Source: Pilasporangium apinafurcum
Taxonomy: Eukaryota; Oomycota; Peronosporomycetes; Pythiales; Pythiaceae
Reading direction: 5' to 3'
Assembly (NCBI GenBank): GCA_001600495.1
Contig: BCKE01000020.1
Span: 270,923 to 334,922, forward strand
DNA: 64,000 nucleotides
The translations under genes were made by a program, and so were the position numbers. Position 1 is the first letter of the stretch. The number at the start of each line of letters is the position of its first letter. Of this stretch, positions 11,245 through 23,600 are shown in pieces. The notes under the pieces are model-generated. The model ran no database searches, was not told the DNA's origin, and worked only from the letters and a program-made list of their open reading frames with translations.

Positions 11245-11644
11245 GGATCAGGATGTTGATCCAAGCAGCAATGGTGTCTGCTTACATGACGTCGCCATTG
11301 TTATGTCTACTGCTTCCCGCTGATTTTCCTCAGTGAGGAGTTTGAGCATTGGGAAATAAGTTTGGAAATGGTTTAACACTTACAAGATGCTTGTGCCAAT
11401 GGATGGGGAACCGACGATAAGTGACTGTATTGATTGACAGGCTCGTGGCGATCCTTCATGAGACATCTGATTACGACAGAAGACTTCACAAACTTCAACA
11501 CACGCTTTTTATTAATCGGTTGGTGATTTCATCACCTTACTAATCAAGATGTGGACTTTGGTCCGACATTCTCGACATGTGTGCACTAACACGGTTTTCA
11601 AAACGAGTAGCTTTAAAGCTCATAGCGATATAGCAATTGAAAAG

Positions 11645-13295
11645 AAGGAGTACATGTCAATGGAAGTTGCTTTATCTCAGAATGTTAATGCAATGGCACA
11701 GACATGTGCAGATCTGCTCATACTGTCTATAGAATATAAGAGTGCTTTGGACTAATTGCTATCGTTGGGACCAAAGAACTCGTAGTGCACTTGCTCCGAC
11801 GGAATTTCCCACTCCTTTAAAATATTCCGCACACAAAGCATGAATTGTGGTGGTCCACAAAAGTAATAGTGTGCATCACGATTCTTCACGAAAGCACCCA
11901 ACTTAGCTGCGTCCAGGAACCCATTCTCCTCCTCATACACAGTTTGGAACTTCACGTTGCCGTTCTCATTCGCAAACTGCTGGAAGTGCGAACACATTGC
12001 ACCAACTTGTTTGTTGCGGTTGCAACTGACCATCACGACCTCGTTTGGCACTTTCATGCGCACGAGATGCTCGAGCATCGACGCCAATGGGGTCACTCCC
12101 ACACCACCACTGATCAAGACGATGGGCTTGTTGTGGCTCACTTCGTTGAGGTAGAAATCACCACAGGGCACACTCAGCTTCAACACGCTGCCTTCTTGGA
12201 TTTCATCATGTAAATACGAAGATACAGCTCCAATGGGGCAACCTGGGGCTGAAGGTCCTTCTTTCTTGACAGAGATGCGATACTGATCAGAATGACTCGC
12301 TGGCGCCATTGAGAGCGAGTAGTTGCGTTGGGTGGTGAACTTTGGCGTCTCAATACGCACACCAATGTACTGGCCCGGTCGGAAACCAATGATACCGTTG
12401 CCATCACGTGGTGTCAAATAGAATGATGTGATCTCAGACGACTCGGCCACTTTCTTCTTCACAATAAAGTCACGCCAGCCCTCCCAGCCACCAGGCTGGT
12501 TTGCTCGTTCTGCACGGAGTTCTCGTTCGCGGTTGATGAAGATGTCGGCCAAGAACTGGTAGCCTTCCCCCCAGGCTTGGAGGATCTCGGGCGTGGCAGC
12601 GTCACCCAGCGTTTCCTTGATGGCTGCCAGCAGATTCTCACCGACGACCGGATAGTGCTCCTGTATCATAGTGACAACACATGAGCATTGACTGCCTTCT
12701 ATTGTATTCTAGCAAGTTCATTATCGCTTACTTACCGGCAGGATGTGCACGGAGACGTGTTTCTCTGCGATTTTTTCAACCGCTGGACCCAACGCGGCGA
12801 GGTTGTCAATGTTTTGCGCGTATGCCAACACTGACTGCGAGAGCGCCACAGGCTGTCGCGCCTTCTTTTCCCCAGGCAACACAACCTGATGCGTCGGGTT
12901 AAAGAGCTCGCTGACCTTGGGGTTCGCGGGCAACATGCGCTTATACATGTTGCGAGCGATGTTGTAGCCCTGATCGGCGAGTACCGGAGCAGTAGCCTTG
13001 ATGATCTGGACTGTCTTCGGGTTGAGAGCCATGGTTACAAGTAAACTTTGTTGTTGTTGTTGTTCCGTGCGCTGAGTAGAAGGCGAATTGGAAAGTGAGA
13101 AAGGCAAGTGAAGCACAAAGTTGGCCAGAGATATAGAACCAGACAGCGAATACGAGCAGTTATATGTCTATTGCGCATGTAGAGAGAGAGAGAGATCGGC
13201 TCGTGACTTTGTGCAGAGGATATTTTTGGGTGACTCATAACTTGAACTCCGTTCATCTCTCCAGGTGATTCGTTTGAGCTGGTTGGTTGCATAGT
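11645..13295. repeat. Right arm of the long inverted repeat
   Basis: Reverse complement of 8668-10320, about 1,651 bp, two bases shorter because of the CT run. Outside the arms the sequences diverge abruptly on both sides (10321 against 11644, and 8667 against 13296), so the breakpoints are sharp. Confidence 0.95.
11752..13032 (-). CDS. Flavohemoglobin (nitric oxide dioxygenase), copy B
   Basis: Exons 12736-13032 and 11752-12660 on the minus strand; 401 residues identical in deduced sequence to copy A, including the intron position and length. It carries the same globin, FAD (RNYSLS), NAD (GVGVTPLASML) and C-terminal (YYFCGPPQFM) motifs. The upstream region is shared for only about 263 bp, after which it differs from copy A, so the two genes have the same core promoter but different distal control regions. 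Copies A and B converge on the S10 remnant in the spacer. The near-zero divergence implies a recent event or ongoing gene conversion between arms. Confidence 0.95.
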
Positions 13296-14108
13296 AATGC
13301 CCACATGCGCGATAGAAACGACGCGGCGCCTTGCGTATCATATGCTACTGATACAACAGCACCAACGTACCCAACAACATCCCACAAAACCCGCGTTTAT
13401 AGAGTCGGGTGTGATGGATTAGATAATCATTCGTTGCCTTGAATTGATCACAGGACTGTCTCTGGATTTATTTTGGGACAGAAATGCTCAAAATTGCGAC
13501 TTGAGAACAGTTTTCGGTGGTGGAGAAGAAATGAGTCACAAAGAAATGACAAATGAGCTGTTGGATGCAGAGGATGAGTTATCCAAAATCAAGAATACGA
13601 ACCTCAACAGAATCACCTTGATTCTGATGTGAATGTAGCGTTTTGCGCTCCATCTTCCAAGTACCTAAAAACGAATTCATGTTATGGCATAGGAAGGTAG
13701 GATATGCTTTGTGCTTCGTCTTATGAAGGATACGAACCTACGTATGCGTAATTACCATTTTTAGTGCGCACGTTTTGGGTCAGGAAGTATGTAAATGCTC
13801 AGCATAACAGCTCCCTTCTCTCTTCTTCAGACATGTCACATGGCCCATCATGATCTAACTGCTTCCTCCCCAAGCTGATGTAAACAACATCCAACAGCAC
13901 CACCACTGTTAAAAAATCAGCTGTAATTGCACTCATTCATGCCAACATTGTCTTCCCTACAATATTATCAATGTGCAAGCACGTGCCAGATACCTTTCAA
14001 CGACAACTTGTTGCTTAATAGAGTACGCTTAATCAAAACTAATGGCGAAATACATTCTAGATTTGCCCAATTTGCTTTTTTTTCTCATATACCATCTTCT
14101 TATTAGTT
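13296..14108. other. Intergenic region, no gene seen
   Basis: About 0.8 kb between flavohemoglobin copy B and the stop codon of the next minus-strand gene. Short frames only; none shows a family motif. It probably holds distal promoter sequence for copy B and the 3' UTR of the neighbour. Confidence 0.4.
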
Positions 14109-17100
14109 TTACGGAGAGATGGCCATAAGGAGAGAGTGAGCAAACTCACTCACTTGCGATGAAATACGTCGATCACGAAGAGTTTGCAAACATCTGAACG
14201 ACATTATCATAACACATACGGTGAGCGCAATTACGTAATACGGGAGATACACGATGTGGCTCACCTTGCCAAGTTTTGAAGCTGGTCATCTGAAAGCAAC
14301 CGAAAGAAGCTTTGTACCTTGCCAATTAATGCTCCCACGACTTTCAACGCATTCATCACCACCATCTCATCCGAACTGAATTGGAGTATCCGTATCGCCA
14401 CATCAAAATGCTCGATTACAAGACTTGCTGTGTCTTTGTCATTGACACTGAGTTTATTCGATACTTTGTATATGAATGAAAATAAAATCTGGATTCAGAT
14501 ACACGAAGAAGCTTTCAGCTCCTTGAATTATGATGATTATCGTGCATATAGACTCTTACCTGGAAGCATCCGGCGACAATCTCATCAGTCGAGCACTGGG
14601 GAAGCTGGCGTAGAATTCTCGAAATGAGACCATGGGTTTCAAAAGAGATCACAGCCGCTGGTTCCAAACGTGACATGGTGCTATCGAAAGCAGAGCATAT
14701 GGGAAATTGACCATGCAGAACCAAATATGAGCCCCAAATCAATACAATAAATGGCATATAGAGACAGAATACTCACCTGAGAAGGACATTACAGAAACAG
14801 ATGCGAACTTGTATTGGAAGCATCAGATTTTGATCCGATTTTATATCACCGAGCAAAGATTCTACGATTGATTGCGTCTGTACTGCAATTGCATTCGTGG
14901 TCATTGTCGCCAGCTGGTCTGAATCGCCCATCGGGTTGTTCGAGACATATCCATAGAGTATCCAATATAACAGCAAATCAAGCAAGGATGACGATCCTCT
15001 TCTGACACCTCCATCATCCATCAAACTTTGTGTGATCACCAGTGCCATGCAATCAATACATCCTAGTTGCAAGTCATTGAGATAGGATTCTTGTGCTCCT
15101 GGTGGGCATGGAATACTTACGATTTGGATCAACAATCCCATCACAAACGGTATAACTTCAACGTCTTTGTGCATATTTGGAAGTTCAGAGAGCACACGAT
15201 TGAGATAATATATCATCAACTTGGAAGCGACAATTCCGCTCGATTGTGGCACATGAATGTTCTTCAAGACTGGTTGATACACTTTTCCATCGCTATCATT
15301 TTGTATCACCTTTCCACCAATCAGTGGGTGTGCCTCGCGCAGAAACGCAACCAATTGTGAGAACACAAACGGAAGCACCATCTCAGGGGAGAATTTCGCA
15401 AGAATTTCAACTACAATCATCTTGATCTCCTTGAATTCAACCGGGTCAAGCATTGACAGCGCGAGCAAATGGAATAGATTCCGATGAATATCAAAAATAG
15501 TTGTTTCGCTGGTGATAGTGCTCGAATTGTCGCTCTGGTGGTAATACTTCAGGTGTTCCAGATCTTCCACATCACACTGCACATATGCACCAAAATTCGT
15601 TAGCATCCAGTAGGTGTAAGTAAGGGACGAATGGACGGATTCCTTACATATAGTTTAACTGTACAGCTGCTTGAAAATGATGGCCTAGGCATCAGACGTA
15701 AGATCAATACGGGAGCCAAACGAGCAAAAAGTAGACCTTCGACAGCCACTGTGGAAGTTATTGAATCGTCTTCTAGCAACACTTCGTTTAAGCGTTGCTG
15801 GTTCTAGAGAGCAGCCACCAATAAATTGCAATCAGTAAAACTTGTGGTCATGTCTCTGTAAGCTAGATATAAAAGCAGCGAAGGCTCACCTGCATGTGAT
15901 GAACGAGCTCGGCAAAGATTACTTCTGATATGTCTTTCATCCACCCAACACTGACAAGCTCGCGTAGAAATCGGAAGAGCAAAGTATCACGTGGAGATCC
16001 AAAGATCTTTCTTATTATAACGAGTGTGATTTCTGTCCGAGCCTCTTTCGTTGTGGCATTCCTATTCCATCTGTCAAAGAGAAATCAAGTTGTTAAATTT
16101 ATATACCCTCAATGAGCATGAAAATGCAATTTACTCACGCTTTGAAGCACATAGCCAACAGTCGTTCTTGATGTTGTTCTAACATTTTCGTTCGTTCATG
16201 AAGCCCGCTTGTGATACGATGTGAATAGTTTGTCCATTCTTCTGGTGAAGTGATCCGACAGTCTTCGTCTGGACCGAAACGACATATGTCTAGATACATC
16301 GTTGTCATCGTGTTCAAGCTAGCCAGATTGTGACACGTCGAGAAAAGCAAAGACAATCCCATCACTGTCGTTGCTTCATCAACTGCGCTGTTGGTCAGCA
16401 ACTCGCGAATGGATAGCATTGGGTCTAATGACGGCAGACATGACCATGCCTACATGGTGTTATATATTGGTAATTAGTAATAAATTCCAACAGCTGAAGC
16501 ATGTACTTCAGAGCTATCTCACCAACTGTCGAACGGCTATGCGATCATCAACAAAGTATTCCATGACCATTGGAGTGAGATATCGCCTACGTTCAGTTCA
16601 AACATTAATCGATGCCTTACTATGTCCATGATAAGTGGCAGCGAAGCGTACCTCCATACTCGAGCAATAGACACATCTACCATGTCTGCGTCGAGTCGAT
16701 GCAGAATTGTACGAACGAGCGAGAGTACACTCTGTGAACAACAATTTTTTTAGTGGCATTTCATCGCTTGTATATAGTCGCACCGAACTTACAGGGACAT
16801 TTTGGGTATCAGGCGAAGCCAATTCCATGTAAATGTTTGCAGTAGAATGACTTCTCCGCAAAATGAAATCTGCGATAAAAAATTCGAGGATAGTTACCGT
16901 ATAGTCTTCGGATTCGTGATTGTGTGTGTATGTGGATGATTGAAGGCAGCACAGCATTTGTGCTAAGAACACGCACGTGTCTGCCTGTGTGTCCAGTAGT
17001 TGCATAGCGTTCGCATACATATCCTCCACTAGAAATTCATGCATAACCTTCACAACAAGCATGGTATTGTCCTTGTTTCGCTGCGCCACAGCGGCTTCAA

Positions 17101-18876
17101 GTCCGCGAACGAGGAGAACGAGCAAATACATTTTCGCTCCTTCTGTATTCTTGACAAAATCTGAAAGCTCTTTCACCCCTGCGAGCATGTTAACCAACAA
17201 GCATAGCCGTCGTATTGATGCATATATAACTTCCTCGCTTATACCTTTGAGGTCCATATGCGATGGTCCTACAGTGTTCCACTTCGAAATTATATCACGA
17301 AGTATCCCTAGAGGAGTCTTTTTATTCACGTGCATCGTTTCATTGCTACGTGTGCAGAACAACGGAGCAGTCACGCTCCAATGCCAGCAGAGTCTCTGCA
17401 AAGACGCAGTCATTTCAGGTTTCAGCTCTGCTTTGGCCGGCATTGACGAGTTCAAGCTCGTAAATATGCGAACATATGATTGCAGTTGAGAGAGAGCATA
17501 CCGAAAGAACTGACGACGGGATGAGTTGCGGTGCCATTGATGGAGTGTAGCGATCGATGCTTCCATTCCGCTCTAGCAAAGTTTTTGTCACAATACACGA
17601 TTTGTTACATTGAGCTTTACACTACAAGGACATACGAAATACTTACAACCATCGCGGTCACTATTGAAGACATTGCAACTACGTGCTTGGATTCCGCGTG
17701 ATTGGGCAGGAAGGACAGAGCTGCATCGCAACAAATAGCTACGAGCGATTCCAAAGCAATAAGACCAAGGTTCGATGGTTTTTTCTGATTGGAGCCTAGT
17801 AAACACCAGAATGTGAGTGGAGCTATATAACACAAAGCAATTCTTGGCTAAGTAATGAAAATGTCTTACCAGGCAAAACAGTGGTTCCTTCTTTTGTGAG
17901 CCGAATCATCTCATTCACAAATCGCTGCGTGTGGTTTCCAAGTAGGGACACTTGAATTGATTCTGTGTTCTGTGAGTCTTCATGCACTTGTGCTCGGACG
18001 TTTTTTCGTTGCAATTGCAACAATTCAAAGATAACGAGGCAACTCGCCAGCTGGTTTTGCTTGCTTGAGCGAGGAGAAAGCCATTCTAGAAGTAATTCAA
18101 AGACGTAGTCATTTGATAATTGACTGCAACTCTGTGGTGACATAGAACCATCATGAGTCGACATCCAATACAGGAGCGCGAAGAGTTTCGTTGCCTGTTT
18201 CCCCCACACACAACAATTTGCTTTTGTAGCTTTCCCATCGCTTAGAATTTGTGACGTCAAAGCGCTAATGAATGCTTCTAATAAATTACTAGCATCATCA
18301 ACATGAATGCAATTAGCTAACACCTCTATTCTCATGTACAAAATCACCAACGCAACTAACGGGTAGCGTACCGGCTGTGCTCGTCTACGTGGGCCGTACT
18401 CAATGCCTTTTCCAGGATTTCCTAATACATTATAGTCAGGTGTCAGGCGTCACGAACATCATCTATCGATATCTATCAATCTATGGGTGAATCAAAATAC
18501 AAGTATACCAGCACGAGTTGAAGATTCGCGACCTTCTTGTGGTCACGGAGCGCCAAAACACGACTCTGTAAATACGAATCGTAACCGTTCCATAACCGTG
18601 AAATCGCATATCGAGATCAGCGCAAGAACTGCTGCATTACCTCCACGATTGATTCTTTCTCTTTAACTAGAGATTTCGCATTCTTGCATTTCTGATGTAC
18701 CAACGCCACTTCTAGCTAGAAGATGCGTACCCATAGACAAGAGCGACAATCAGCAATGTCATATACGGTCGAAGAATAGCTTCGCATTGTTCTATAGTAT
18801 GCATACGCACGTGTAGGAACTCGCTTTCGCGCACGTAGCGCAACAATCGTCCGACACTCTCATGCCCACCCGCCAT
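14109..18876 (-). CDS. Large alpha-helical (HEAT/ARM-like) protein of unknown function, 16 exons
   Basis: My model joins, from 5' to 3': 18811-18876, 18641-18715, 18509-18565, 18372-18421, 17870-18330, 17647-17795, 16793-17572, 16652-16731, 16523-16586, 16139-16449, 15890-16070, 15648-15803, 14777-15576, 14560-14680, 14265-14488 and 14109-14193. All joins keep phase and give 1,219 residues. The N-terminus (MAGGHESVGRLLRYVRESEF) is short and charged, with a likely coiled coil. The rest is Leu-rich paired helices without Gly/Pro-rich catalytic motifs, as in helical-repeat scaffolds; examples are FVMGLLIQIVSIPCPPG and MNALKVVGALIGK. No signal peptide or membrane span. I do not recognise the family. 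Short first exons and a 41-nt intron (18331-18371) make the 5' part the least certain. Confidence 0.7.
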
Positions 18877-19074
18877 CGTTTCCTATTCGTCAATCTAGTT
18901 GAGGTATCAAAATGATAAAAAGCCTTAATAGAGCGCCCTACTCCAATACTAAGGACTAGGCATTGACAAGCATGGTATATGATAATGGAAGAATGAAGCA
19001 TAGACGGATGTGGATTGAGTGTGTGGGTTATTTGTTTTTACTTGTTAATGCAATTGTCTACTCTACTTGCTTTA

Positions 19075-19505
19075 CTATTCTTTAAATTCCAGTAGCGTTC
19101 GCGCGATTAACAGCCCCATGTCATAAAATGAAGAGACGGCTGCGCGCAATAGACGAATCTCTGTCGCATGAAAGTGACTATAGCAACATGCAAATCATGA
19201 TTACCCATTGCATTCACTATATGCAAGCAATACAAGAATATGCGTACACATGAAGATTAGTGCCTTCCACGGACAATGTGCGCGTGATTTTGTCTGGCTG
19301 TAGCTCTTCATCGACGCTCAACGTTTGCATGGCATAGTTCGCGTCCTGTGCGTCAGGAAACGCTAAACAGATATCACTATCAAACAATCGCATAAATCAT
19401 GGATATTAGGACCACAAATATGTTTATCAAAGTTTCTGCTTCGCTGATGCATGCATAACTACGGCAGTGCACAGCTTACCATTCGAATGGGTGTGTCTCG
19501 CTCAT
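19075..19505 (-). CDS. PCC1: KEOPS complex subunit Pcc1 (85 aa, three exons)
   Basis: Exons 19480-19505, 19248-19376 and 19075-19177 join in phase to 85 residues, the usual size of Pcc1/LAGE3. The KEOPS complex makes the t6A37 modification of tRNAs that read ANN codons; Pcc1 is the dimerising subunit that binds Kae1. The deduced sequence begins MSETHPFECDICLAFPDA, then QTLSVDEELQPDKITRTLSV, then NLHVHFHATEIRLLRAAVSS and ends LLEFKE. This follows the Pcc1 pattern: a beta strand with FP, a helix with LSVD, and a second strand ending in LHVHF followed by a long helix. The upstream acceptor at GATAG (19377) rather than the nearer TTTAG is needed for phase and keeps the conserved strand. It lies 198 bp downstream of the start of the helical-repeat gene, on the same strand. 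Confidence 0.85.
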
Positions 19506-19829
19506 GGATGTCTAATGGCCGACGATACAAAATGGAAGGGCTACAGTACGTTAGATAGAAATTATAAAATAGAAATAGAAATAAACACTGGTAATTTACC
19601 AAATAACAGGAATGAAAGTCGTAAAATAGAAATTTTAGGTATCTCAAAATTTTTGAGATTGTGGAAGCTGTACATGCACAAAAACTTATCATGCGCCAAA
19701 TTATGGATGCATTTGCATAAAAATCCTGCCAGTGCCTCTAACGGATGTGTGTTCGATCACATGACAAAAATACCAAAGTTTTGTCATAACCGCTCAGTCA
19801 TTCATACAACAGAACCATAATTAGTATCA

Positions 19830-20372
19830 CTATGTCTCGAGGTTCCACTGTTGCTGTATGCAAAAGGCATCTCCCTCATCACGAGGGAAACGTTCAGTAT
19901 CTGATCTGCCACTGTTTCTCAACTGGACAAACCACAGAAATCTCTGTTGTTGGTACAAAGGCTTTTTTTGAAAAACCATTGGCGAAAAGAACAGACCAAT
20001 TGAATTATCATCAAGTAGATCATGAAATAATACTACTCACGGTTATCCTACGGCAGAGAGAACACCGTGCGACGCACCCATTTTGATCGCATAAGACCAT
20101 CATCACATTTTGTTGCTTGTCCAACACTTCCACTAAAAAAATCCGGACAAATTGCTGCTCGTTGATTGGCTTAGCTCTTACCACTCTGCACCTACCCAAT
20201 GCAAGAAACAATATATTTCATTTAAATTACGAATATACTATCTACACATCAGAATTACCTACACTTATATACTAGGAACTCAATGAGAGATAAGATTCAA
20301 TGTATTTTATTCGTAATTTACAGATGACCTGTATGTTTTGGTTTTTTTCTTTTTGCCTTTCAAAGTGGCCAT
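19830..20372 (-). CDS. Possible small three-exon gene, unrecognised (weak)
   Basis: A tentative model: ATG at 20372 opening MATLKGKKKKTKTYR, a splice at CAG|GTCATC, an exon near 20045-20210 reading CRVVRAKPINEQQFVRIFLV and a following exon near 19830-19930 ending at TAG 19830-19832. Phases agree and the middle exon looks coding (alternating hydrophobic strand pattern), but I recognise no family and the last exon is unconvincing. It could be a decayed gene or a chance frame. The rest of 19506-20648 is AT-rich and looks empty apart from the promoter of the next gene. Confidence 0.25.
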
Positions 20373-20648
20373 TTTTGATGAGAAAACGTGAATACAAAGC
20401 AACGAGATTACCGCATTGAAGGAATCGACGGCAACAGCTGAGAAGAAAACAAAGAGTGTGGAAAGAATTTCTCATCTCTGTGCACCATTTTACGATTTCG
20501 GCATCTTGCGCTACATCTGAGCGACCGATCGACCAATTATATAAAGCTCTGGTCCCCCCAAAACCGCTTGCCAACAAGCGTTCAGTACATTGCAAAACGT
20601 GATTTTGGCAGTGGCGTGTGACAGTTGATTGGTCTGCTTTCTCTTATC

Positions 20649-23600
20649 ATGAATCCGATCAAGACCGCCGTGAAATGCTGCGGATGCATTATACTGACGC
20701 AGTTGATCTGGTTGTTGATCGTGCTTGGATTCTTCGCGGCGCTGGGACTGGCGTTCTATTTGTATGTCCTTCCATGGGGAGAAGACCAGATCCGTGATGC
20801 GCTCGGCTTGGCAAGTGATATCGACATTAGCTCGTTAAACGCTAGTTATATCGCGGCCAACAATTGCTCTGGATGTGTATTTGGTACGAATACTGACTGG
20901 CCGACCAACACAACCGGCATGCTACATTTCCTGGACACAGACGCAGGGTCCACATCGTCCGCCGTTATTGCAACTTCGTTGGCAGCGGCTGCTGTGGTAG
21001 GTGGCGGATCGATGATATGGGCGTCAATAGTGCCGTCAATGGCGACAGCATTGAGTTTCTCCAGTGGTTTCTATGAAATGACGCACATCGTTGAACAGGC
21101 ACAATTCATCGGCATGATCAGCCAATTGCAGATCACAGGTGCCCCAGCGTTTCTTTACGAATTCTCCAAGGAATTGGCGTGGACAAACTTTAACATCCCC
21201 AAATCTTCATCAGAGGATGATGCAAATGAAGATGATGATGATTCAGACGCAGATGATGAGTCGACACGTCGTTTGAGCATAGTGGACGCGGCATCATCGA
21301 CTAGTGAAGCTGGAGTGGAACGGTACGCTGCGTTGCTTGGTGTCGAACCGAAAAACTTGTTCTTCTACACGTTGATGACGTTCGGAATCGTGATCGGCGC
21401 TATTCATGCGCTGTTTATTGTCGGTGTGACTATTGCGTCGTGCTTTAGCAAAGAACCCTTTAATACATTGTTCAAGAAATGGTATCGGAAAGTGATCTGG
21501 GCGAGTGTATTGGCGCTACTACTCGCACAGTATACATTCAGTATGGCGGGATGCTACTACGTCTACTTGCATGCGAAAGGAACGGAAGTGTCGAGTTTCT
21601 CAATCGGCATAGCTGCACTTATTGCGATCGTCGCCATTGCACTTCTTCTCGGTATTTTAGTCGTAGCCAACAATACGGACGAACTCAAAGATGTCGGAAC
21701 CTTTGAACACGACCAGCGTCCGTTCAGTGCAAAGTACAGTGCGTACTATGACGAGTACAACTTTGACAATCGCTTCTTCTTCGTGCCGAGAATTCTTTTG
21801 GCCGTGAGTACGGGCGCCGTCGTTGGCGTTGTCCAGGATTCAACAACCCAGTTGCTGTGCATTATTGGGATCACGTTGGTCTATTTGGTGCTTTTGATGG
21901 CCCGTGAACCAAACCTACTGCGTTTTTTGTACTACGTAGGACTGGCGTCTGTGTTTATGAAGATCGTGCTTGTGTGTTTGATGCTGATCCTAGCACATGA
22001 CGATGTCTTTCCGCAGGCCGTTCGTGATAACGTCTCATACGCGATCATCGGCGTAAATCTCTTTATCTTCTTTCTGCTGTTCCTCCGACAAGCGTACATC
22101 ATCATCCACAAGATTGTCCGCGGATGCAAGCACAAGAAAGAAAACCCGGCCGACTCGTCTACAGATATCAACCTAGAAATCGGGAATAGCCAGCGACGGG
22201 GGAATTACGCTCGGATGAACTCAGCAGAGGATTTTAACAACGAAGCTGCGTACCCAATGAATTCCGGTCATGTGCAACAAAATTTCAACCAGCAGTCGCA
22301 GCAATATTCGATGGAAAAACCAACGATACAACACATGCCGTATGGACAAGGAGAAAAAGCTATGAATGCAGCCGTGATGGATACATACGGACGTGAAACA
22401 CAGCGACAGCAACAGCAGTATCAACCAACTACAGATCATCCAGCAAACACATATGGGCTGGCAGCTGCAGGTGGTGCGGTTGCCGCTTCCAATGCAAGAA
22501 ACAATCATGATGAACGTCAGTTTGCACCACAACATACGTCTCCAAGTGCATTCCAAACGTATCAGCCTCGCCAAAATCGAGTGAGCTACGCAGCGGATCG
22601 TGTGTCGAACAGTGCAATGTCAAGTCGCGACAATGTAGCAGCAAATGCTTCAATAGCTGCTGGCGCTAGTGCAGCTGCAGTACCCCGAAACTCCAAATAT
22701 GACCAACAACAAATCCCTGTTGCTGCTGTACCCCGACGTCAAGGAAGTATCAACGTTGATGATATTGACATTGATGAGCTTGATGCCACCACCGGCCAGA
22801 CGTTGGCTGCTACTGCAGGCGCACAACAAGCAAAGGTTGATGCTTTCGGCAAAGCTCGAAAACGAAGATCGTTCATGGAATTTAGTGATGATGACGATGG
22901 AAGCTTCATGGAATCTCCAACAGCAGTAAGCACTGCTACGGCGCTTGGTGGTGCCGATGCTACACAAGGTTTTCACAATCGACCACAGTCAAACTTTTCT
23001 GATACGAGCAACTTCAGTAATGGTTCAAGCGATTGGTTTGCTCGTCGGTCCAAAACTGAAATTGAAGACGATTCAGATCTCACACTTCTCCCTCATGATC
23101 GTGATGTCGACATTGACGGTTCGTTTTTGGTCCCCTCCACAGCTCCATCTACTGCATTATTGGCGCAACGCAGCTCACTGGATTCATACACCACAGATTC
23201 TGAGGTTAATCCCTACAGTAATCGGTCCAGTTTGACACTTGTGAGCGAAAGCGATCAATCTCGGCGGTCAGACAATGGTACTATGGATTCATACGCAACT
23301 GATCCATCTCATCGTCGTCTTGAAAACGATACCATTGACTCCTATGCAACAGATCCATCTCATCGCCGCCTTGGCAATGATACCATAGACTCCTATGGAA
23401 CCGCTCAGAACGTTCATTCCGATCGGTCTTTAATGACAATGAGCAGCATTGCCAGTTCCACGAACGCATCGGGCGTCTACGAGGTTGGTGGCCTTGACGG
23501 GGTGGCAGTTGCCTACCTACATAATGCTGGTGAGAATACCAACCAAGGTGAGAATGATCTTGGTGATGATGACGATGAGGACGACGATGAACGTCGCCAG

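Noticed and set aside
11752-13116. Apparent extra genes opposite the flavohemoglobin copies (for example at 11845-12213)
   Set aside because: The same shadows occur in both inverted arms and lie antisense to flavohemoglobin; no independent coding evidence.
20625-20648. Eight-residue N-terminal extension of the polytopic membrane protein
   Set aside because: It begins with TTG; a good ATG follows at 20649, so the extension is not needed.
22221-22976. Several antisense open frames opposite the Gln/Ser-rich tail of the membrane protein
   Set aside because: They are mirror images of a low-complexity, repeat-bearing coding region and have Cys/Trp-rich random composition.
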